Below the pieces are notes generated by a model. It had not been told where the DNA came from. It worked only from the letters and a program-made list of their open reading frames with translations, and made no database searches. Shown piece by piece: positions 24,192 through 33,402 of a DNA stretch of 64,000 nt. The translations under genes were made by a program, and so were the position numbers. Each line of letters opens with the position of its first letter. Positions within the stretch are counted from its first letter, which is position 1. Source of the stretch: Litorimonas sp964435725 (lineage in GTDB: Bacteria > Pseudomonadota > Alphaproteobacteria > Caulobacterales > Maricaulaceae); NCBI GenBank assembly GCA_964435725.1, contig CAYTAJ010000001.1, forward strand, positions 1 to 64,000, in the 5' to 3' direction.

Positions 24192-24935
24192 TTAAATTGG
24201 TTTTCGACCAATAACGCCTGTGGCACATCCAAAAAAGTAGGACCTAAATTCAACGTCTAAACCTTCTCTCTCGAGTAAGTTTGCAAAATCCTCTGCGTTG
24301 CCAAAGTTAGTACTGTATTGACCAATCATCGAAAAATCTTGGGCACCACGCAAAAATAAACGCTCAATAAGAGGTAAGATTCTTTTTAAATGGAACAAGT
24401 AAAGAGGCCGAAAAATCCATCCTTTTGGATCAGAGGCTTCTATGAAAGAAAAAACACCGCCCGGCTTTAGCGATTTTGCAACTAAACCAGCGAGTTTTCT
24501 ATGCTGAGACGCATTAAATGTTTTTAAGCCAAATGTTGAAATCAGAAAGTCGCAACTCTTTTCTGATAAATTACTCTGTAAGACATCATCTTGTATAAAA
24601 TTGATTTTATGTTTTCGATGTTTGTGCAACCTTTCCAAAGCCAGGTTATGCATACCGCTTGAGATATCTATCGCGACAATGGAAGAAATATTAGAAAACC
24701 GTTTTAGCAGATGCGGCCAGACTTCTCCTGTTCCTGCCATTAAGTCATATCCAACAAGGTTCTTTGCTAATGGCTCAGGCATATTTTTGACGGCTTGTTT
24801 TCTCCAAATTTCAGTAAATCCAAATGAACAGATAAAACTAAATAGAATATATTTACTCGAACATTTATCGAAAACCTGCTTAACATAAGCTGGGTTATAA
24901 ATGTCTTCAGTAGATGAGGGTTTATTAGATGGCAT
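24192..24935 (-). CDS. class I SAM-dependent methyltransferase
   Basis: A 247-residue cytoplasmic methyltransferase with motif I DLMAGTGEVW near residue 60, the acidic IDIS of motif II, and the LKPGGVFSFIEASDP stretch of UbiE/COQ5-like enzymes. The frame continues to 25040, but that would run through the etf terminator, so ATG at 24935 (MPSNKPSS) is preferred although it lacks a clear ribosome binding site. The AT-rich sequence differs from its neighbours. The substrate is unknown; a ubiquinone/menaquinone-type reaction is possible but not shown. Confidence 0.75.
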   Translation of the reverse strand: MPSNKPSSTEDIYNPAYVKQVFDKCSSKYILFSFICSFGFTEIWRKQAVKNMPEPLAKNLVGYDLMAGTGEVWPHLLKRFSNISSIVAIDISSGMHNLALERLHKHRKHKINFIQDDVLQSNLSEKSCDFLISTFGLKTFNASQHRKLAGLVAKSLKPGGVFSFIEASDPKGWIFRPLYLFHLKRILPLIERLFLRGAQDFSMIGQYSTNFGNAEDFANLLEREGLDVEFRSYFFGCATGVIGRKPI

Positions 24936-24996
24936 TTTGTGCAAAGTTAAAATTACTATTTTATCATCTAAAGCTCTAACGTATCGCTTCTCAATA

Positions 24997-25022
24997 AAAA
25001 AGCCCCGCATAAGCGGGGCTCT
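24997..25022 (-). terminator. Rho-independent terminator of etfBA
   Basis: On the minus strand AGCCCCGC, loop TTAT and GCGGGGCT form an 8-bp GC-rich stem, followed by six T. It begins 25 bp after the etfA stop codon. Confidence 0.9.
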
Positions 25023-25046
25023 TAAATTTGTTCTATTCAAATCGAA

Positions 25047-25985
25047 TTAAAGAACCTTATCCAACTCTGCTTCCAATTCCGGCAAAGCTTTAAATAGGTC
25101 AGCGACTAATCCGTAATCTGCAACGGAGAAAATTGGGGCTTCTTCGTCTTTATTGATGGCGGCGATGACTTTGGAATCCTTCATACCGGCCAAATGCTGA
25201 ATAGCGCCTGAGATACCGACAGCAATATACAGCTCTGGAGCAACGGCTTTACCCGTTTGACCGACTTGCCAGTCATTCGGCACAAAGCCCGCATCAACGG
25301 CCGCACGAGACGCACCCATAGCGGCGCCGAGTTTATCAGCAATACCTTCGAGAAGCTTGAAGTTCTCGCCGGAGCCCATGCCACGACCACCAGAAATAAC
25401 AATCTTAGCCGCAGTCAATTCCGGACGGTCAGATTTAGACAATTCTTCACCAACATATTCGGATTTAAATGGCCCTGCCGGATCCGCTAAAACTTTGTCA
25501 GAGGCAGAACCCCCCTCGCCTGCAGCGGCAAACGCTGTCGTACGAACCGTCACAACCTTTTTCGAGTCCGTCGACTGAACAGTCGCCATTGCGTTACCAG
25601 CATAGATAGGGCGGACGAATGTGTCTGCGCTCTGAACGTCTGTGACAGAAGAAATTTGCTGCACGTCAAGCTTTGCTGCGACACGAGGCATATAATTTTT
25701 ATGTGTCGTTGTATCCGGTGCAAGGATGGCATCATAATCGCCCATCAAAGGCACGATGACCGCTTCCATGCTTTCCGCAAGCTGACGACGAAGACTTTCA
25801 TGATCTACACCCATGACAGCCCGTACGCCATCAATCTTTGTGGCCTGAGCCATAACGTCCTTAACGCCTTTACCGGCGACCAAGACGTCAACATCTCCAC
25901 CCATTTTGGACGCAGCTGTTACAACCTTGTGCGTGGCGTCTTTCAGGTTTTCATTATCATGTTCTGCGACAACGAGAATAGCCAT
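25047..25985 (-). CDS. etfA: electron transfer flavoprotein subunit alpha
   Basis: The 312-residue FAD-binding subunit of ETF, which carries electrons from acyl-CoA and other dehydrogenases to ETF-ubiquinone oxidoreductase. The C-terminal FAD domain shows VISGGRGMGSGENF, QVGQTGKAVAPELY and AVGISGAIQHLAGMKDS-type sequence. The start codon shares one base with the etfB stop, so the subunits are co-translated. A terminator follows directly. Confidence 0.95.
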   Translation of the reverse strand: MAILVVAEHDNENLKDATHKVVTAASKMGGDVDVLVAGKGVKDVMAQATKIDGVRAVMGVDHESLRRQLAESMEAVIVPLMGDYDAILAPDTTTHKNYMPRVAAKLDVQQISSVTDVQSADTFVRPIYAGNAMATVQSTDSKKVVTVRTTAFAAAGEGGSASDKVLADPAGPFKSEYVGEELSKSDRPELTAAKIVISGGRGMGSGENFKLLEGIADKLGAAMGASRAAVDAGFVPNDWQVGQTGKAVAPELYIAVGISGAIQHLAGMKDSKVIAAINKDEEAPIFSVADYGLVADLFKALPELEAELDKVL

Positions 25986-26734
25986 TAGATTACTCCTGCT
26001 TCGTTTTTGAGTTTATCGACCAATGTCGCAACATCTTCTACTTTAATACCAGCTTCACGCTCGGCGGGTTCGGTCACTTTCAAAACTTTCAAGCGGGCCG
26101 CTGTGTCCACGCCAAAATCACCCGGTGTCTTTCCATCAATCGGCTTCCGTTTGGCTTTCATAATGTTCGGCAGGGACGCATAGCGAGGTTCGTTCAAACG
26201 CAAATCCGTCGTCACGAGGGCTGGCATTTGCAATTTGACTGTTTGTAGGCCGCCATCGACTTCTTTCACGACTGTTAGAGCGTCTCCATCTTTCGCGATA
26301 GAATTCGCCGCAGAACCGATTGGCCAATCCAATAAGGCTGCGAGCATACCGCCGGTCGAGCCATAATCATTATCAATGGCTTGCTTACCCATAATGACGA
26401 GCTCTGCGCCCTCGGCTTCTGCGACACCTTTTAGGATTTTCGCGACAGCGAGCGGCTCTAGATCTTCATCTGTTTCAACGTGAACACCGCGGTCCATGCC
26501 CATCGCAAGGGCTGTGCGTATCGTTTCTTGCGCTTTTGCCGGCCCAATAGAGACAACAATTGTTTCTGTCGCTGTGCCGCCTTCTTGCAAACGCACGGCT
26601 TCTTCCACCGCGATTTCATCAAAGGGGTTCATGGACATTTTCACGTTGGACAAATCAACGCCTGTTTGGTCGGGTTTCACCCGCGCTTTAACGTTATAGT
26701 CAAGCACGCGCTTGACGGGGACGAGAACTTTCAT
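25985..26734 (-). CDS. etfB: electron transfer flavoprotein subunit beta
   Basis: The 249-residue AMP-binding subunit of ETF. The N-terminus MKVLVPVKRVLDYNVK and MNPFDEIAVEEAVRL are family hallmarks, as is LGICLGHQ-free DNDYGSTGGMLAALLDWP (the ETF-beta signature region) and the C-terminal KAKRKPI. The ATG at 26734 is preceded by a 167-bp intergenic region that must hold the etfBA promoter. The gene overlaps etfA by one base. It links to fatty-acid oxidation, in keeping with the nearby enoyl-CoA hydratase operon. Confidence 0.95.
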   Translation of the reverse strand: MKVLVPVKRVLDYNVKARVKPDQTGVDLSNVKMSMNPFDEIAVEEAVRLQEGGTATETIVVSIGPAKAQETIRTALAMGMDRGVHVETDEDLEPLAVAKILKGVAEAEGAELVIMGKQAIDNDYGSTGGMLAALLDWPIGSAANSIAKDGDALTVVKEVDGGLQTVKLQMPALVTTDLRLNEPRYASLPNIMKAKRKPIDGKTPGDFGVDTAARLKVLKVTEPAEREAGIKVEDVATLVDKLKNEAGVI

Positions 26735-26901
26735 ACGGTCGCTCCAATGGCGTTGTTAAAAGGGTTCAATGTGTTGAGCCGTATATGAGGCAGACGCGCT
26801 ATGATTTCAAGCAAAGCCCCTGCACAGAAATGCCGCAAATTCGCAGAGCGCAGCTAAATTTATGAATGGCTACACGCCATTTTATTCAACTTTCAACAGC
26901 C

Positions 26902-27630
26902 TTATGCATCATTTTGCAATCTTGTCGCAGGATAAAGGCGTTCAGCAATTATGTAGGCAATAAAAAATAATGAGAAAAAAGAGCCTGCTATACCATTCAA
27001 TGGCGTGAACCATGCTATAGCGGCGGTTGCCAAGGCTATTAGGCTTTGCCCCCATCGACCAAAGCGTAATTGACGCGTCACGGCCAACTCATATTCCGTC
27101 AAAGCTATCAAGTCTGCTTTTTTCAAGACTTGGCCGGTCATCAAACCAAACAAGGCAAAAGCCGCACTGTAAGCCAGACCAAAGTAACCGATGATTTTGC
27201 CGGAAATGTCAAAGCTCAAAATGCCCAGTTGAATACTGCGCGTATAGTTTCCGGTAAAAACGGTGATTAGAAAACTGAATAGTGAGTCAAAAGCAAATCT
27301 CAACGGATAAGCCATAAACAATACAACAAAAATCAAGAGCGCATTGAAGATGATAATTTTCTTATCCGCAACACCATAGCGGCGGAAGAAAGTATAATGT
27401 CCATGCCACAGGCTTAATAAGACTATAAACCCTGCTGCCGTTGGAAAGATTGATAAGAGAAAGGGTTCCAGCTCTTGAAATGTTTTGGGTGCATCTGCAC
27501 CTGAAATAAGCATCCCGAGCGCAATTGCGAAGGCAATGTCTGAGAGATTCTCAATACGGGTTACAGATTCGCCTCGCCAGCGAAAATCGGGGTCATGATC
27601 CAGTGATTTACCGACTGCCTCTCTGATCAT
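26902..27630 (-). CDS. TMEM175/DUF1211 family putative potassium channel
   Basis: 242 residues with about six membrane helices. The first carries RIENLSDIAFAIALG, the bacterial version of the RxxxFSD motif that lines the pore of TMEM175-type potassium-selective channels; here the Phe is Leu (NLSD), so selectivity cannot be assumed. It follows the large lipoprotein gene by only 3 bp and may be transcribed with it. Confidence 0.75.
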   Translation of the reverse strand: MIREAVGKSLDHDPDFRWRGESVTRIENLSDIAFAIALGMLISGADAPKTFQELEPFLLSIFPTAAGFIVLLSLWHGHYTFFRRYGVADKKIIIFNALLIFVVLFMAYPLRFAFDSLFSFLITVFTGNYTRSIQLGILSFDISGKIIGYFGLAYSAAFALFGLMTGQVLKKADLIALTEYELAVTRQLRFGRWGQSLIALATAAIAWFTPLNGIAGSFFSLFFIAYIIAERLYPATRLQNDA

Positions 27631-27633
27631 CAG

Positions 27634-29271
27634 CTATTCTTCTACACTCGCAGAAAAACCGATATCATCGGGATTTAGTCCATTTTCGCGAGCTTCGAAC
27701 AAAGACTTAACTGAGAGCGGTTGAGGAGGTTTCACAGCGATTGTCATCGTCCCACCTTCATCTAGAAATTCGACAAAGGCTCCTCCAATCTCGCTTATAA
27801 CCTGACTTTCCAATTCATTTTGCGCCATAAATGGGGCTGCCATAACAGCGACTTTAAGCTGCTTTTTGAGATTGTCTTCTGATTGTCCAGACATCTGACT
27901 GGCAAGTTTTAAGCTTCGTTCGACAATGGATTTGTCTTCAAGGCTCATCTTCATATTGCGGAGCTTTATCGGTTCAAGACTATCTAGCACCTCATCCATA
28001 TTCGGGTCTGCAACTGATTTATTGTCAGCAGAGGCGGCATCGGCTTTGGCCTTTTCGACCATGGCAGAGAGACCTTCCGCTTCATAAGTATAGTTTAAGC
28101 GAAAGCCGTCTTCCATATCCAGAAGTCCGTCTTTGACCGTGACTGTATCCTTATTCTTATCCAAAATTTGAGTTTGAGATGTTTTGAAGACGAGCTCATC
28201 AAAACCAAGCTGTTGCAGTGTATCATAGCCGCGCTTCGCACCAACGTCTTTGGGTTCCTTTAACAAGGCAATTCGCATAGGTTTCCCGATTTGCGTAATC
28301 GTCGTGACACCGCCCTTTTCAACGGCTTTCCCTTCAAATCCATCGAAACTGGCTCTAACATAGTCATTTTCAAAAGCGCCGGCCCCGACTTGGAAGCTTT
28401 CATAAGGCTTAGCATAGATATTCATCTGCCCAAGCAGTTGACCGAACGTGTTCTGTCCAAGACGCGTAGACTCCATATCACCGGTCAGCCCTTTATAGGC
28501 CTGAGCGTTCACACCCCGCGCTGATCCCCCTTCAAATTTCAGCGTCGAAACAAGATCATCTTCGCCTTTAATGGTAAAATCAATCTTTCCAATTTTGCCG
28601 TCACCAATCTCTGTGTCTTCATCGACACCCCAAACAAGTTGTTCAATCGTGCCACTCGCTTCATCCGCTGTGACAGTGATATCGTTCAATGAAATCGCGC
28701 CGAATGTCACCGTATCATCTTCATCAATATTGACCTCTAAGTCATCAATACCTTCATTGGTCTGGATGGCCTTTATAATCGCTTGCGCCATTTTCGGGCT
28801 AGGGCGCGCGATGCTCATCGCATCAATATTCAGGTTCACATCGTCGCCGACAATGGTCATATCGCGGAAATTAACACGATCAAATGTGGCTTCATCACCG
28901 TCCATACGGACGCCAACAAGTTCAGCTTTGGCAACCGAAATTGTCCCTTCGTCCATTTCAGCTTTCAGGTCTGTATAGACATAGTTCCCGGCTGCACCGG
29001 AAAGACTGTCCCAACTCATGACATCTTGGCTGTCCAAGTTAAAGGCCTTGAGCGCGGTTGTTGCATCCGCTTCAGAAACTTTTCGCTCCGGCACGTTAAA
29101 ATGACGAGCAAAGACCTTTTCATCGGGCGCTGTAAGCCCCAAAGGCGCCGCTTCAACAGAAATTTGTGCACTCTCCCCCTTGTCCTTTGGTGAACATCCC
29201 CCCATCACTAAGGTTGAGGCCGTTAAAGTCAAAGCGACTGTGGAAAGCAAGGATTTACGAAACGTCATCAT
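27634..29271 (-). CDS. large lipoprotein of unknown function
   Basis: 545 residues (or 544 if the second ATG at 29268 is used). The signal peptide ends with the lipobox VMGGC (Cys about 26), so it is a lipid-anchored periplasmic or outer-membrane protein. The remainder is acidic with repeated short beta-like segments (DEATFDRVNFRDMTI, DDTVTFGAISLNDITV), reminiscent of AsmA-like or DUF945-type exported proteins, but I cannot assign a family. Its start codon overlaps that of the longest version of the divergent metalloprotease gene. Confidence 0.65.
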   Translation of the reverse strand: MMTFRKSLLSTVALTLTASTLVMGGCSPKDKGESAQISVEAAPLGLTAPDEKVFARHFNVPERKVSEADATTALKAFNLDSQDVMSWDSLSGAAGNYVYTDLKAEMDEGTISVAKAELVGVRMDGDEATFDRVNFRDMTIVGDDVNLNIDAMSIARPSPKMAQAIIKAIQTNEGIDDLEVNIDEDDTVTFGAISLNDITVTADEASGTIEQLVWGVDEDTEIGDGKIGKIDFTIKGEDDLVSTLKFEGGSARGVNAQAYKGLTGDMESTRLGQNTFGQLLGQMNIYAKPYESFQVGAGAFENDYVRASFDGFEGKAVEKGGVTTITQIGKPMRIALLKEPKDVGAKRGYDTLQQLGFDELVFKTSQTQILDKNKDTVTVKDGLLDMEDGFRLNYTYEAEGLSAMVEKAKADAASADNKSVADPNMDEVLDSLEPIKLRNMKMSLEDKSIVERSLKLASQMSGQSEDNLKKQLKVAVMAAPFMAQNELESQVISEIGGAFVEFLDEGGTMTIAVKPPQPLSVKSLFEARENGLNPDDIGFSASVEE

Positions 29272-29308
29272 GGGTAGTGTCCAATCACATCTAGGAGCCG
29301 CCGGTCAA

Positions 29309-30067
29309 ATGGCGCGCAATTGGTTGAACAATAGCACGGCCTCCGGCCCTGCCAAGCAGGATTTCCCATTAAGAGACGGTAACGATCCCCGTATTCTATA
29401 TGTTTTAAGCGATAAGGCTCGCCGTATTTCGCTCAAAGTCAAAACATCGGATCGAGAAGTCCATGTTGTGGTGCCGGGATTACGTCATTTCAAAGCCGCT
29501 ATGAAATTCGCCAATGAGTCCGCTGATTGGATTGATGTTCAGCTAGAAGCCCTCCCTTCGCCTCAACCGTTTCTTCCCGGGCACAGCATTATGTATCGCG
29601 GGCTTCTCTATCGTCTCATTAAACCTGAAGGCCGAGGGCGGGCGCGTGTCGATGATGTAAATAGAAAGATTATTGTACCCTCGCCTGATTTGGAAAGCTT
29701 TGCCGGGCGCGTCAGGCGCTTCCTTATTCGCGAAGCCCGCGCCGAGCTAGAAGCCGCCTCTCATCATTACGCTGAAAAGCTTGGCAAACGCGTGGCTAAA
29801 GTCAGTGTCAGAGATACGTCTTCCCGATGGGGCTCCTGTATCACGCGCAAAGGCGAAGGTCATATCAGCTATAGCTGGCGTCTGATTTGCGCGCCGGCTT
29901 ATGTGCTGGATTATGTCGCCGCCCATGAATGCGCCCATATGATAGAGGCTAATCACAGCCAAGCCTTTTGGGACGTCTGCGCCTCTATCAATAATGACGT
30001 CAAAGCCTCAAAACAATGGCTCAACGCCAATGGTGCAAAACTCCATGCCGTCGGCGCAGAATTTTAG
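29309..30067 (+). CDS. YgjP/SprT-like zinc metallopeptidase (DUF45)
   Basis: About 252 residues ending in a zinc-binding HECAHMIEANHSQAFW (HExxH with a downstream His) and the preceding RDTSSRWGSC, both diagnostic of the YgjP/WLM group. ATG at 29309 has AGGAG eleven bases upstream; an earlier ATG at 29270 would add 13 residues and overlap the start codon of the divergent lipoprotein gene. The family is cytoplasmic and its substrate unknown, although YgjP homologues are often near restriction genes, which are absent here. Confidence 0.82.
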   Translation: MARNWLNNSTASGPAKQDFPLRDGNDPRILYVLSDKARRISLKVKTSDREVHVVVPGLRHFKAAMKFANESADWIDVQLEALPSPQPFLPGHSIMYRGLLYRLIKPEGRGRARVDDVNRKIIVPSPDLESFAGRVRRFLIREARAELEAASHHYAEKLGKRVAKVSVRDTSSRWGSCITRKGEGHISYSWRLICAPAYVLDYVAAHECAHMIEANHSQAFWDVCASINNDVKASKQWLNANGAKLHAVGAEF

Positions 30068-30208
30068 TATTCTGTACTCTGACTGAAATTTAACCCTTTT
30101 GGCCATCTGCTTGCGCTAAATTAAAGCGGTTATGACTGCGCCTATCGAATTGCCTTTGAAGGCTAAGGCGCTATAAACGCGCAAAATGATTTTGGGACAC
30201 GACAACTG

Positions 30209-31465
30209 ATGACTCACACGACATCTATCAAAACGTCTTTGAAAGGCTTAGCTGTGACAGCGGCCCTTTTGGCAGGAATGGGGCTCAATGCACAGGCTCA
30301 GACACCGAGCCACGGTATTGCCGCTGTTGTGAACAGCGACATTGTCACGACACATGACCTTCGTCAGCGTGTGCTATTCATGCTCGCCACAACTGGGGCA
30401 CAACGCGATGAAGAAAGCATTGCGCGTATCCAGCAACAAGCCCTTCGTAATTTGGTGGATGAGCATCTGCAAATGCAGGAAGCTGAAAAATACGAGCAAA
30501 CGATTTCAGATGAAGAAGTCAATCAAAGTGTTGCGCGCTTAATTGGTCGTAACGGTCTGGACCCGAACGAAGTCATTGGTCGTTTGGCCCAAGCTGGCGT
30601 ATCCATTGAAACACTTCGCGACCAAGTGCGTTCTGAAATTGCGTGGCAACGGATTGTAAACGGGCTTTATGGGTCGCGTATTCGTATTTCTGACGCGCAG
30701 ATTGATGAAACACTCAACCGCCTGACCGCCAATGCCGATAAGCCGTCTTTCCGTGTTGCCGAAATTTATATCGAAGCCACACCTGAAATCGGCGGCATGG
30801 AGGGCGCCATGCAAGGTGGGCAGGCTATGATTCAGCAATTACAAGACGGGGCACCTTTCCCCCTTTTGGCGCAGCAATTTTCGTCGGCGGCCAGTGCGGC
30901 CCGTGGCGGTGATGTCGGCTGGGTACGCGAAGGTGAGCTTCGCCCTGAAATCGACGAAGTCATCAAAGTGATGGAACCTGGTGCGGTCTCTAAGCCTATT
31001 CAAGTCCCCGGCGGGATTTATGTCGTCGCCTTGGTGGAAAAGAAAGTATCAGAAGCCGACACGCTTTATAAGCTGAAGCAAGTTGCCATTAATGAGGGAA
31101 GTTTTGAGGATGCGAAGAACCGCCTCATTGCGCTTCGTGATACTCTAACATCTTGTGATTCTTTAAAAGATGATGTGGCCTCACTTGAGGGAGTCACCCA
31201 AGCGGATATGGGTGAATTGAAGGCGAGTGAGTTAAACCCGCAGCTTATTGATATTTTGGCCTCTACGGATGTCGGCACGATTTCTGATCCAATTGAGCGC
31301 CCAACAGGTGCGGCTTCGATAATGGTCTGTTCGCGTGAGGCGACAGGCTCAGATATTCCTACACGGGATGATATCGAAAATCGCTTGATGGATCAGCAAT
31401 TAGCACAGGCCTCTCGTCGCGCCTTGCGTGATATTCGCCGTAACTCTACCGTCGTCGTGCGTTAA
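30209..31465 (+). CDS. surA: periplasmic peptidyl-prolyl isomerase/chaperone SurA
   Basis: 418 residues with a signal peptide cleaved near AQAQ (residue about 31). The N-terminal SurA chaperone domain starts with HGIAAVVNSDIVTTHDLRQR; a parvulin domain spans roughly residues 175-285, and a second degenerate one may follow. SurA escorts outer-membrane proteins to the BAM complex. It is followed by pdxA and rsmA, the common alphaproteobacterial order, but no lptD lies in front of it: the 141 bp upstream hold only a presumed promoter. Confidence 0.9.
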   Translation: MTHTTSIKTSLKGLAVTAALLAGMGLNAQAQTPSHGIAAVVNSDIVTTHDLRQRVLFMLATTGAQRDEESIARIQQQALRNLVDEHLQMQEAEKYEQTISDEEVNQSVARLIGRNGLDPNEVIGRLAQAGVSIETLRDQVRSEIAWQRIVNGLYGSRIRISDAQIDETLNRLTANADKPSFRVAEIYIEATPEIGGMEGAMQGGQAMIQQLQDGAPFPLLAQQFSSAASAARGGDVGWVREGELRPEIDEVIKVMEPGAVSKPIQVPGGIYVVALVEKKVSEADTLYKLKQVAINEGSFEDAKNRLIALRDTLTSCDSLKDDVASLEGVTQADMGELKASELNPQLIDILASTDVGTISDPIERPTGAASIMVCSREATGSDIPTRDDIENRLMDQQLAQASRRALRDIRRNSTVVVR

Positions 31466-31471
31466 AATGTG

Positions 31472-32488
31472 ATGGAGCGCCCTCTCCTTTTAACGATGGG
31501 CGACCCGGCCGGAATTGGCCCGGAAATCACATTGAAGGCGTGGCAGGCCTTAAAAGACCAAGCCGAATTTGCCTTTGCTGTTATCGCAACGCCACGGGTT
31601 ATTGAGCGTGCTAACAAAGCTTACGATTTTCCACTCAAAGAAGTGTCTGGCATATCAGACGTTACCCATGTTTTCCCCGACGCTGTGCCTATCCTGCCAA
31701 TCGGAGGCCGCGTTCCGGAACCGGGCAATCCTGACTCTGATCATGCGCTGGCCGTCACCGAAAGTATTGAGCGCGGTGTTTCGCGTTGTTTGTGCGGCGA
31801 AGCCGATGCAATTGTCACCAACCCCATTGCAAAAGATGTACTCTACAAGGCAGGGTTCGAATTCCCGGGACATACGGAATATCTCGGACAACTTACAGAA
31901 GCCCATAACGCTCCTTATGCGAGGGGGCCTGTCATGATGCTCTCTGGCGGAGGGTTGCGTGTCGGGTTAGCAACCGTGCACCTGTCTTTAAAAGAGGCCG
32001 CTGCGCAATTATCCGGTGACGCCATAATACAAAATGCGCGCGTTATGGATGGGGCTTTGAAATGTGATTTTGGGATAAAAGACCCCCGTATCTCTCTCAC
32101 TGGGCTGAACCCACATGCGGGAGAAAATGGGTCTCTCGGCACTGAAGAAGACGACATTATTAACCCTGCGGCGCGTGTTTTGCGTCAGGACGGCATAAAC
32201 GCGACGGATGCCCAACCCGCTGATACGCTTTTTCATGCTGAGGCGCGACAGGCCTATGATGCGGTTCTGGCCATGTATCATGACCAAGGTCTTATTCCCG
32301 TCAAAACGCTCGATTTTCATGGCGGCGTGAATATTACACTTGGCTTGCCGATAGTCCGCACATCACCGGATCATGGGACAGCTTTTAATATTGCAGGGCA
32401 AAACAAAGCCCGCCCGGATAGCCTCATTGCCGCCATTAAAACGGCACGTGAAATTGCTAATAATCGCAAAGCCTATTTGCATGGATAA
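31472..32488 (+). CDS. pdxA: 4-hydroxythreonine-4-phosphate dehydrogenase
   Basis: PdxA oxidises 4-phosphohydroxy-L-threonine in the DXP-dependent route to pyridoxal phosphate. The 338-residue protein begins LLLTMGDPAGIGPEI, a family signature, and has GHTEYLGQL, the His of metal binding in ATVHLSLKEA, and AMYHDQGLIPVK. ATG at 31472 is taken; GTG at 31469 is directly before it. It follows surA by 6 bp and overlaps rsmA by 8 bp. Confidence 0.93.
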   Translation: MERPLLLTMGDPAGIGPEITLKAWQALKDQAEFAFAVIATPRVIERANKAYDFPLKEVSGISDVTHVFPDAVPILPIGGRVPEPGNPDSDHALAVTESIERGVSRCLCGEADAIVTNPIAKDVLYKAGFEFPGHTEYLGQLTEAHNAPYARGPVMMLSGGGLRVGLATVHLSLKEAAAQLSGDAIIQNARVMDGALKCDFGIKDPRISLTGLNPHAGENGSLGTEEDDIINPAARVLRQDGINATDAQPADTLFHAEARQAYDAVLAMYHDQGLIPVKTLDFHGGVNITLGLPIVRTSPDHGTAFNIAGQNKARPDSLIAAIKTAREIANNRKAYLHG

Positions 32489-33329
32489 TCTATCTCTGCA
32501 AAGCCTCCCGAGCCTCACAGAAGTCGTTCGCACACATCAATTGGGCGCGAATAAAAAGCTCGGCCAGCATTTCCTTTTGGATATGAATTTGACAGATAAA
32601 ATTGCACGTCTGGCGAAGCCGCTGGAGGGCGTTAATATCGCGGAAATTGGCCCCGGGCCCGGCGGGCTGACGCGGGCCTTATTATCAAACAACGCTAATT
32701 CCGTGACCGTCATCGAAATGGATGAACGCTTCCTCCCTGCCCTTGCAGATATTGGCAAAGCTAGTGACAATCGCCTATCCATTATTAAAGGCGATGCGCT
32801 TAAGTTTGACATCGCTTCCAATATCCCCGCTCCCCGAAAAATCGTCGCGAATCTGCCTTACAATGTCGGCACAAAAATGTTGATAAATTGGGTTACGCAG
32901 ACGCCCTTATTCTGGGACCAGATGGTATTAATGTTTCAAAAGGAAGTGGCCGAACGCGTCTGTGCCGCACCGGGTGATAATCATTACGGGCGCCTCGCTG
33001 TGTTGTGCCAAAGCGTCGCCGATTGCCATATCGCCTTTGATATTCCGGCACGCGCTTTTAGCCCGCCCCCCAAAGTCGATAGTGCCGTAATTGTCATGCA
33101 CCCCCTTACTGAGGACAAACGCTATGCTGATCTCAAACGTTTGGGTCAGGTCACTCAAGCGGCCTTTGGACAAAGACGGAAAATGTTGCGCGCGTCTCTT
33201 AAGGGCTTTGCCAAACAAAATGGTATTGTCGTGGCAGACTGGCTTGAAAAGGCTGATATTGATCCGCAAGCGCGTCCTGAAACCTTGCCCGTAGCGGCTT
33301 TTCAACGTTTAACAGAGGCACTGAATTAG
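32481..33329 (+). CDS. rsmA: 16S rRNA (adenine1518/1519-N6)-dimethyltransferase
   Basis: RsmA/KsgA dimethylates two adenines in helix 45 of 16S rRNA during 30S maturation. The 282-residue protein has LGQHFLLD, SAM motif AEIGPGPGGLT, and NLPYNVGTKM, all diagnostic. ATG at 32481 lies inside the end of pdxA; the frame is open further upstream but only in pdxA sequence. It ends the surA-pdxA-rsmA operon. Confidence 0.95.
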   Translation: MDNLSLQSLPSLTEVVRTHQLGANKKLGQHFLLDMNLTDKIARLAKPLEGVNIAEIGPGPGGLTRALLSNNANSVTVIEMDERFLPALADIGKASDNRLSIIKGDALKFDIASNIPAPRKIVANLPYNVGTKMLINWVTQTPLFWDQMVLMFQKEVAERVCAAPGDNHYGRLAVLCQSVADCHIAFDIPARAFSPPPKVDSAVIVMHPLTEDKRYADLKRLGQVTQAAFGQRRKMLRASLKGFAKQNGIVVADWLEKADIDPQARPETLPVAAFQRLTEALN

Positions 33330-33402
33330 TTTCAACACGCCCTAGACCTCTGCATGTTTTTCGCTAGACTTTCCATCTGAAGAGTTAAGGTGGAGTGTCT
33401 CT

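Noticed and set aside
24936..25040. Longer methyltransferase N-terminus
   Set aside because: It would run through the etfBA terminator hairpin, and the sequence there does not look like the family.
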